Part shown: in pieces, positions 54,291 through 59,628 of the stretch
How positions within the stretch are numbered: position 1 is the stretch's first letter
How the letters are laid out: each line of letters begins with the position of its first letter
Assembly: GCA_937995345.1 (NCBI GenBank)
Contig: CALKKS010000024.1
Span: forward strand, 1-59,628
Source of the DNA: an uncultured Collinsella sp.
GTDB lineage: Bacteria; Actinomycetota; Coriobacteriia; Coriobacteriales; Coriobacteriaceae
Direction of reading: 5' to 3'
Length of the DNA: 59,628 bases
Program-made: the position numbers and the translations under genes
Notes under the pieces: model-generated
Seen by the model: the letters and a program-made list of their open reading frames with translations, nothing else
Database searches by the model: none
What the model was told of the DNA's origin: nothing

Positions 54291-54899
54291 ATGCCTGACG
54301 GTCTATTTCAAATTGCCGTAGCAAGAAGCGCTGGCGAACTAATCTGTGACGCACTTCGCGAGTTAAGGCCCATAAAAAGAAACTTACCAATTTCCATTGG
54401 AGTTTCAGCTATTTCCCTGGTTCTTTCGCTAAACAGACTTAATGCTCCGAATACTGTTGAGTTAATTTTGAAGTTATCCGCTACATTAGAGGATGTGTTC
54501 TTGGGCTTATTCGGGTTAGCGCTCTCAATTTTTGCAATCTTTTTCAGCTTGCTTGATGGTGAACATGTTCGTGGGCTAGCTTCACAAAAAGGTAACCCAC
54601 TATTGAATTACCTTCGCTACTACGAGAATGCACTTGTTTTATTTGCAGTCGCCTTTACGTTGAGTCTTTTGATCTCCCTACTCGACCAAGCTACGATTTG
54701 TAAAATGACGGCTATCATTTGCTGCGATTATTATGTCGAAGCGGTCATCTGTTTTATGTATCTTGCCCTCTCGTTTCGAATAGTGTGTGAAACAAAATCG
54801 CTCCTGTGTAACACTTTTGTATTCACGAGAGCATTTATTTGCCTAAAGGGATGCGAAGGAATGCCCAAGATCGAAACCGACGCGGCGCCGAAACTATAA
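54291..54899 (+). CDS. Unknown protein with about four membrane helices, second gene of a pair
   Basis: A 202-residue protein. ATG 54291 has AGAAGGG 7 nt upstream. An N-terminal amphipathic region is followed by hydrophobic segments near residues 34-50, 66-85, 112-130 and 142-165 (e.g. FLGLFGLALSIFAIFFSLL), then a Cys-containing soluble tail. No enzyme motif is seen. Small multi-helix membrane proteins next to an unknown soluble gene in defence-type regions are often membrane-damaging effectors, but this is inference only. Confidence 0.6.
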   Translation: MPDGLFQIAVARSAGELICDALRELRPIKRNLPISIGVSAISLVLSLNRLNAPNTVELILKLSATLEDVFLGLFGLALSIFAIFFSLLDGEHVRGLASQKGNPLLNYLRYYENALVLFAVAFTLSLLISLLDQATICKMTAIICCDYYVEAVICFMYLALSFRIVCETKSLLCNTFVFTRAFICLKGCEGMPKIETDAAPKL

Positions 54900-55147
54900 T
54901 TTGACTGTGAGGCTATCGTCGACGTATATATCGAGCTGCTTTTAGCGAATCATGTTAAGCGTCGCATCAATTGATGTGGGGAGACTACTTCCTTTCACCG
55001 ACTGGCAAAACGATTTACACCTAATTTCGCGGTTCAATCGCTGGTTTCTTTATCGTGCCTTGCTAGATCTCGCTACACTAATAACCGCTGCTACCAGGAC
55101 ATTTCCTGGCGCAGTTCCCATTGGCTCTTGCGAAGATCGGAGCGGTT

Positions 55148-56236
55148 ATGTTTGCTGCCGCGTTCCACACCAGCCGTCACTACATCCTGTTTACTGCCAT
55201 GGCCTGCCTATGCGTTTTGCTGGGCGGGCCTTCTTATGCCGCGGGCGCGGACAGCCTGTTCATTGCGGGCGCCACGTACTACGAGCCGGGCGCGTCGGGT
55301 CCCGGGTGGGCCTGGACCGATGCCGACCGCCTGGAGTTGACCGGCTATGCGGGCGAGGCCATCGGCGCCGACGGCGACCTGGTGGTGACGCTGACCGGGC
55401 AGAACACTGTTGTCGAGACGAGCGCGCCCGACGTGGACATCTCGCGTTGCGGCATGGAGGTGTGGGGCGATCTGACGCTCCGCGGCACCGGGTCGCTGGT
55501 GGCCACGGGCTCGCAGTGCGGAATCTACGTGTCGGGGACGCTCGCGGTGGACGGCTGCAAGGTTGACGCGCGGGCCGACGGCGCCGGCATCGCGGATGCG
55601 CGGGTGGCCGGCGTGATCGCGGACGGTCTTGCCGTTCGCGGCGGTGGGCGCGTTGTCGCCGCGGGTGCGGGCTCCGGGGCGGGCGTGCGCGCCTATGGTG
55701 TGTGTTTGCTGGGCGACGCTGCTGGCGGTGGCGCGGCCGGGCAGCTTACCGTCGATGCGTCCTGGCTGGATGCGTCGGGCGCCGACGGCGGCGTCGCCTG
55801 CCTGGGCGGGTCGCTTGCTTCCGCGCGCTTTGTGGCGCCTGCGGGCGGGGCCTTTGGCACGGGCGGCGTGGTGGATGCCGACGGGTCCGTGGCGGCGCAT
55901 GTGACGACCGAGCCCGAGGGCGATGCTGGCCCGGCGGGGGAGACCGGCGGGCCCGATGTGCCGGGCGATGGCCCGTCCGCCCCTGGCACCGACCCCGCTA
56001 CCGGCGAGCCAGGTGCGGATCCGTCGACGAATCCCACACTGAAGCCTGCGGCCGCGACTAAGACGGTGACCAAAACCACAGTGACCAACACCACGGCCGC
56101 CAAGGCCTCTAGGCCCAAGGTCAGCATCGCGACGACCGCCTCGCTCCCCAAGGCCGGTGATAACTGCTGGTTCGCCACCTCCGTGGCGCTTTTTCTGCTT
56201 GGGACAGTGCTCCTAGTTGTCGCGCATCGCTGCTGA
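55148..56236 (+). CDS. Secreted, sortase-anchored surface protein (LPKAG)
   Basis: A 362-residue protein with a signal peptide (YILFTAMACLCVLLGG, cleavage probably after SYAAG), a Gly/Ala/Asp-rich beta-repeat body (residues ~35-260) like polygonal or beta-helical adhesins, a Pro/Gly/Asp/Thr spacer, and a C-terminal sorting signal: LPKAGD, hydrophobic helix, HRC. LPKAG differs from the more usual LPXTG. GC-rich, core-like codons interrupt the AT-rich accessory region. ATG 55148 follows CGGAG; an upstream in-frame TTG 55121 is less likely. Confidence 0.82.
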   Translation: MFAAAFHTSRHYILFTAMACLCVLLGGPSYAAGADSLFIAGATYYEPGASGPGWAWTDADRLELTGYAGEAIGADGDLVVTLTGQNTVVETSAPDVDISRCGMEVWGDLTLRGTGSLVATGSQCGIYVSGTLAVDGCKVDARADGAGIADARVAGVIADGLAVRGGGRVVAAGAGSGAGVRAYGVCLLGDAAGGGAAGQLTVDASWLDASGADGGVACLGGSLASARFVAPAGGAFGTGGVVDADGSVAAHVTTEPEGDAGPAGETGGPDVPGDGPSAPGTDPATGEPGADPSTNPTLKPAAATKTVTKTTVTNTTAAKASRPKVSIATTASLPKAGDNCWFATSVALFLLGTVLLVVAHRC

Positions 56237-56432
56237 AAGGCAAAGCATATTCGACTACATTACGAAGCGAGAACTTGTTGGAAAAGACAATGGAATTAAA
56301 TGTAACCTTCGCACTGCTGAAAACGGCCACAACACGCCTCACCTACATGCTCAATACTGGCAAAAGGAAGTTGTCCTTGATATGCCCTCAGGCAAAGTAA
56401 TGACCGGAAATATCGATTCCAAAAGTTTCTAA
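56217..56432 (+). pseudogene. Fragment resembling a DUF4160-type small protein
   Basis: A short frame with NGHNTPHLHAQYWQKE, similar to the HxPHxH core of DUF4160 proteins that occur in small toxin-antitoxin-like pairs. No proper start or Shine-Dalgarno is visible, its beginning overlaps the end of the surface-protein gene, and the C-terminus is short. It is probably a remnant; the call rests on one motif. Confidence 0.45.
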
Positions 56433-56576
56433 TATAGATAGGGCCTCTTGAATAGATTTCAATTTAAAGCAGATATTTGTTCAAAGCTAACAAATAATGG
56501 TTTTAAAACTATATAATTGTCCTTGTTATTAAAGGATGTCTGTGGTAAATCAACTTTTGCGAAAAGGATTCTAAAG

Positions 56577-57872
56577 ATGATCCTCAACTTTTCTTTTAAG
56601 AACTTCCTCAGTTTTCGGGATACGCAGCAGTTCTCTTTCGAACCGATTTCAAGCAAAAAGGAACTTGGTCCTGTGCGAGTGGCTGCGATTTACGGTGCAA
56701 ACGCTTCGGGCAAATCAAATTTCTTAAACGCTCTTAACTTTGTCTCTTACTTTGTTCGTACCGGTTACGCGGCAGGCGATGCGAAGTCTCAAATACCCAT
56801 CGTCCCCTTTTTACTTGACTCGGAATCGCGATCAAATGACACAGAATTCTCGATAGATTTTATCGCCAGCAACTTAAAGTATGAATTTTCATTTGGTGTA
56901 AACAAAAATGAGGTTACATATGAGAATCTCACCGTGTATCGATCAAAACAGCCGTCCCTTCTCTATGACCGCTCATCGATAAACGGGGAACAGTCAATTA
57001 AATTTGGTAGCACCTTTACAGGCGCCAAAAAACAACTTTGGGATATCACGCGCAATAATTCTTTGTTCTTATCTGCCGCCGCGGCGGCTGGAAGTGATGT
57101 AATTCAACCCGCATTCGCAGCTCTTGCCAATGACATCAATCTCTATGATGCAACGCATTATCTAGCAGAGCTTGCCACCATAAAAAAGCTGTTTATCAAC
57201 GATGACGCACGAGCTCAGATGCTATCTCAGCTCATTAAATATGCTGATATCGGAATTGACGGAATGGATGTCCGTCAAGCGGAGGGCGTCATGAGTTTAA
57301 AAGACTCGCTCGTTGGACTCGATGAGATTCCGGAAGAGGCACGTAATAAAATTGCAGAAGACTTTAAATGGTCGTTCGCTTATGACCTGTTCTTCCACCA
57401 TAAAGGCTCGGGAGATGGCTTTTGGCTGGACTCCGCCCATGAATCGGAGGGCACAAAAGCTGCGCTGGCGTTTTTCTCGGTAGCCATACGCTCTTTAAGC
57501 AGCGGGGCCACAACAGTAATTGACGAGCTTGATTCGAGTCTTCATCCTACGCTCCTGCGCGACTTCGTCTCACTGTTCGCCGATCCCGACACAAATCCAA
57601 AGGGCGCGCAGCTCATCTTCTCAACCCATGATGTCACCTTGATGACGCGAACCAGCCCCATGGAAGAGGTGCTCGAACGTGACCAGGTCTGGTTTGTGGA
57701 AAAGGACTCTGAAGGTACTTCGCAATTAATTGCCGCGATGGAGTATTCCCCTCGTGCAAATGAGAATCTGGGGCGCAATTACTTAAACGGTGTCTATGTG
57801 CCGCTGCCCAACCCAAGTTTTCATCAACTTGTGGCCCGAGTCATGAAGGAAGGCGCTGACATAAATGGCTAA
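56577..57872 (+). CDS. RloA/AbiLi-like AAA ATPase of a phage-defence pair
   Basis: A 431-residue ABC/SMC-like ATPase beginning MILNFSFKNFLSFRDTQQFS. Walker A is IYGANASGKSNF (~residue 39), and the C-terminal lobe has TTVIDELDSSLHP (Walker B with Glu) and QLIFSTHDVTLM (H-loop). This layout is typical of AAA_21-type ATPases found with RloB. ATG 56577 has AAAAGGA 9 nt upstream. It overlaps the RloB-like gene by 8 nt. In AbiL and related systems the ATPase senses infection and activates the partner. Confidence 0.88.
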   Translation: MILNFSFKNFLSFRDTQQFSFEPISSKKELGPVRVAAIYGANASGKSNFLNALNFVSYFVRTGYAAGDAKSQIPIVPFLLDSESRSNDTEFSIDFIASNLKYEFSFGVNKNEVTYENLTVYRSKQPSLLYDRSSINGEQSIKFGSTFTGAKKQLWDITRNNSLFLSAAAAAGSDVIQPAFAALANDINLYDATHYLAELATIKKLFINDDARAQMLSQLIKYADIGIDGMDVRQAEGVMSLKDSLVGLDEIPEEARNKIAEDFKWSFAYDLFFHHKGSGDGFWLDSAHESEGTKAALAFFSVAIRSLSSGATTVIDELDSSLHPTLLRDFVSLFADPDTNPKGAQLIFSTHDVTLMTRTSPMEEVLERDQVWFVEKDSEGTSQLIAAMEYSPRANENLGRNYLNGVYVPLPNPSFHQLVARVMKEGADING

Positions 57873-58542
57873 GGCAGAAAGGAGAGGGCTTGCTCTTGGC
57901 CGCAAAAAGCAAACAAGAGCCAAAAGAAAGCGCCACTTAATTGTGTCCAATGGCAAGGTGACCGAAACCGAATACTTCAACCACTTAATTAGTGAGATGG
58001 ATGTTCGCGCAAGTGTGCGGTATCGGCATATAGACGGAGACCCCTTGAAGGTGGCCAAGCAACTGTCGCGAGAGCTCGAGAATGATAAAAAGGCAGTTAA
58101 AACAGGTGAAATCGAAGCATTGAGTTCCGCATGGATTGTTGTCGATTCGGATGAGTTCAGGAATTTGGCCAAGGCAGAACGAGAAGCTAAGACAAAAGGA
58201 GTTAAGCTCGCGATCTCCAATCCATGCTTTGAAGTATGGCTTATCGATCATGTTTCACCATGCCCGGAAACTTTTGCATCGACTCCCCAATGTGAGAAAA
58301 GGGCGCGCAACCTTGGTGTATTAAAGACCACCGACCCCAACAGGTCGTCTGCGTCTAAGTTCAAGTCTGTAAATCTAGAAATGATTGATGGCAAAAAGGA
58401 CCAGGCTTTGGCCAATGCCGCAAAGCACAATACCGATGATAAGCGCCGCGCAAGAGAAGCAAATCCGGACAACGTTGTCGCCTATCAGGTATGGACAGAT
58501 TTGCCTGATCTTGTAGATGATGTATTTGGGTCGGGCCAATAG
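57865..58542 (+). CDS. RloB/AbiLii-like protein of a phage-defence pair
   Basis: A 225-residue protein with a basic N-terminus (GRKKQTRAKRKRHLIVSNG), an N-terminal acidic site (SNGKVTETEYF), WIVVDSDEF, and the family hallmark ISNPCFEVWLIDH. These fit RloB (PF13707), a TOPRIM-like fold thought to act as nuclease. It is translationally coupled to the ATPase gene. Together they form an AbiL/RloAB-type abortive-infection system. Confidence 0.87.
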   Translation: MAKAERRGLALGRKKQTRAKRKRHLIVSNGKVTETEYFNHLISEMDVRASVRYRHIDGDPLKVAKQLSRELENDKKAVKTGEIEALSSAWIVVDSDEFRNLAKAEREAKTKGVKLAISNPCFEVWLIDHVSPCPETFASTPQCEKRARNLGVLKTTDPNRSSASKFKSVNLEMIDGKKDQALANAAKHNTDDKRRAREANPDNVVAYQVWTDLPDLVDDVFGSGQ

Positions 58543-58605
58543 TGCGATTTATCCCGTGCTACGGCCAGTCACACTATTTCCCAAGAACCTGTAAAGGACG
58601 CAGTC

Positions 58606-58884
58606 ATGCTTTGGAGCTACGTTCAGCTTGATGATGGCACTCAGCTTGCCTACTCAGAGATACGAGAAGATGGGGCCGTTCGCGTAGCTGTCGAGCGTCC
58701 CGTCGACTTTGGTTTTGACCATGCAGAGTGCTTTCTGCCTGCGGTCAAATGGTTTAATGTCGAAGGCTTCTCTGCGGACGATCTGGATTTCTTAACCAAG
58801 TTTGTCAGGTCAAATTCCCCATACATTTTCGAGCTTGCCGAACGCCATAAAGTTGGACCGGAGGTTTCGGCGCTGGTCCCCTGA
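58606..58884 (+). CDS. Unknown small protein
   Basis: A 92-residue acidic protein beginning MLWSYVQLDDGTQLAYSEI; no domain recognised. It starts 63 nt after the RloB gene and ends 27 nt before the nucleotidyltransferase gene. It could be an accessory of either. Beta-rich N-terminal half, helical C-terminal half by pattern. Confidence 0.6.
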   Translation: MLWSYVQLDDGTQLAYSEIREDGAVRVAVERPVDFGFDHAECFLPAVKWFNVEGFSADDLDFLTKFVRSNSPYIFELAERHKVGPEVSALVP

Positions 58885-58911
58885 TGTTTTACTGTTGAGC
58901 GGCAATTATCC

Positions 58912-59211
58912 ATGTTCTCGTTAACCGACATATCCACTGCGGTCTCCCGCGTGCTGGCTCGCCACGACGTCCGCGAGGCATATTTATTTGGCTCGTTTGC
59001 GCGAGGCGAGCAAACGCCCGATAGCGAGATTGACTTGCGCCTAGTCTGCGGCAACACCATGACGTTCGGCACGCTTTACGAACTCTCCCATGAGCTCGAA
59101 AAAGAACTTGGGCGAAAGTTTGATATAGTCACCAACCCACCAGATCACATGCGCCCGGCCTTCCGCAAAAATCTCGAACAGGATGAGGTGCGTCTCTATG
59201 AAGCGAAGTAA
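58912..59211 (+). CDS. Minimal nucleotidyltransferase (MNT-type)
   Basis: A 99-residue protein with the Pol-beta-superfamily motif LFGSFARGEQTPDSEIDLRL (Gly-Ser and DxD-like E-I-D), the core of MntA antitoxins that AMPylate HepT toxins. No HepT (HEPN) gene follows; instead a 62-residue frame overlaps its 3' end by 14 nt. It may act on another partner. Confidence 0.82.
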   Translation: MFSLTDISTAVSRVLARHDVREAYLFGSFARGEQTPDSEIDLRLVCGNTMTFGTLYELSHELEKELGRKFDIVTNPPDHMRPAFRKNLEQDEVRLYEAK

Positions 59212-59386
59212 ACGTGACAAGGAGCTTACAGATATCATCCCGCAGCTCATTCCGCTCGCCGAGCCCAACACGGAAAGCCTTGAGGCAATCCACGAGAGCG
59301 ATGCGTTCTTTGCCAGGGGGAATCCCGGCCGCTTCGACAACGGCGCCGATCTTATCGATGCAGCTCTAAAAGTCCCTGAAATGTGA
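59198..59386 (+). CDS. Small protein coupled to the nucleotidyltransferase (RelB-like or unknown)
   Basis: A 62-residue protein; ATG 59198 lies 9 nt after GGATGAGG and overlaps the upstream gene by 14 nt. The basic N-terminus (MKRSKRDKE) is followed by an acidic helix with ESDAFFARGNPG and LIDAALKV, which vaguely recalls RelB/DinJ C-termini. It may be a truncated partner. The palindromic terminator at 59435 closes the unit. Confidence 0.5.
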   Translation: MKRSKRDKELTDIIPQLIPLAEPNTESLEAIHESDAFFARGNPGRFDNGADLIDAALKVPEM

Positions 59387-59434
59387 GAGAATTCAATCAC
59401 CGAAGAGGCGATTGTCTCGGAAGTGTCAGACTGA

Positions 59435-59458
59435 CGAGGTACGTACCTCGCCATTTTT
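59435..59458 (+). terminator. Terminator after the nucleotidyltransferase unit
   Basis: A perfect 16-bp palindrome (CGAGGTACGTACCTCG) followed by CCATTTTT. Downstream to the window end (59459-59628) no gene is recognisable. Confidence 0.7.
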
Positions 59459-59628
59459 GTACGTCTGCGGACATCGGAACTATCCCGCTAGCTACAAGCC
59501 TTCCTTTTGCTTGCTGCATTTGGGTTAGATAGAGCGGTTCGCCACCTTGGGTTAACGAGCGCGATTGCGGGGCTGGTTGATTTCCGATCTCAGCCGAACA
59601 CATTGAGTGAATAGGCCGTTCCCACAGC

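Noticed and set aside
54952..55566. 204-codon frame overlapping the start of the surface protein
   Set aside because: Its second half is out of frame with a clear secreted protein; the first half shows no motif.

Overview
The window looks like a chromosomal segment of a high-GC Coriobacteriia-type actinobacterium, probably Collinsella or a close relative. This rests on the high GC of the housekeeping genes, the strong C/G-ending codon bias, the GlgC/GlgD glycogen set, an LPKAGD-type surface protein and single-chain serine dehydratase. It is a judgement from gene content; no database search was possible.

Positions 1-19000 are core genome: the 3' part of tRNA-Glu; a flippase-like membrane protein; a TetR-type regulator facing a MacAB-like ABC export operon; a YkuD L,D-transpeptidase; L-serine dehydratase; metK; gltX; priA; def; fmt-rsmB (ATGA-coupled); and a FmdB-type zinc ribbon protein. 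Between these genes sit several long intergenic hairpins (2263, 9381, 11057, 12771, 15920, 18565, and 33804 further on). Their arm sequences mostly differ, but loop lengths recur (23 nt in three, 36 nt in two).

Positions 19000-32450 are a complete glycogen/maltodextrin cluster on the minus strand, transcribed glgB, glgP, glgC, glgD, glgA, then a 1098-residue GH13-GH77 fusion. GlgC (with GlgD) makes ADP-glucose, GlgA polymerises it, GlgB branches it, GlgP degrades it, and the fusion handles limit dextrins. GlgA and GlgB both carry Ala/Lys/Thr-rich tails like histone H1. Copies of a TGGTAAAAC half-site lie upstream of both ends of the cluster. An HAD phosphatase, a thiamine pyrophosphokinase and tRNA-Ala(GGC) follow.

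Positions 34060-51310 are a surface-polysaccharide locus. It opens with a gene-free leader and a NusG-paralogue antiterminator, followed by an initiating sugar-phosphate transferase, glycosyltransferases, Wzy, the UDP-N-acetyl-L-fucosamine genes (capE, capF and a distant capG), an acetyltransferase and Wzx. It ends in a nucleotide-kinase-like/methyltransferase/membrane-GT2 trio. GC-rich capE/F/G alternate with AT-rich cassettes. One glycosyltransferase gene contains a perfect 38-bp palindrome and ends at a G9 tract fused to a fragment of another glycosyltransferase.

Positions 51460-59628 are an accessory region of decayed and small genes. It holds a transglutaminase-like protein, an exonuclease-family remnant, an unrecognised soluble/membrane gene pair (53328-54899), a sortase-anchored surface protein, a RloA/RloB (AbiL-like) phage-defence pair, and a minimal nucleotidyltransferase with a small partner.
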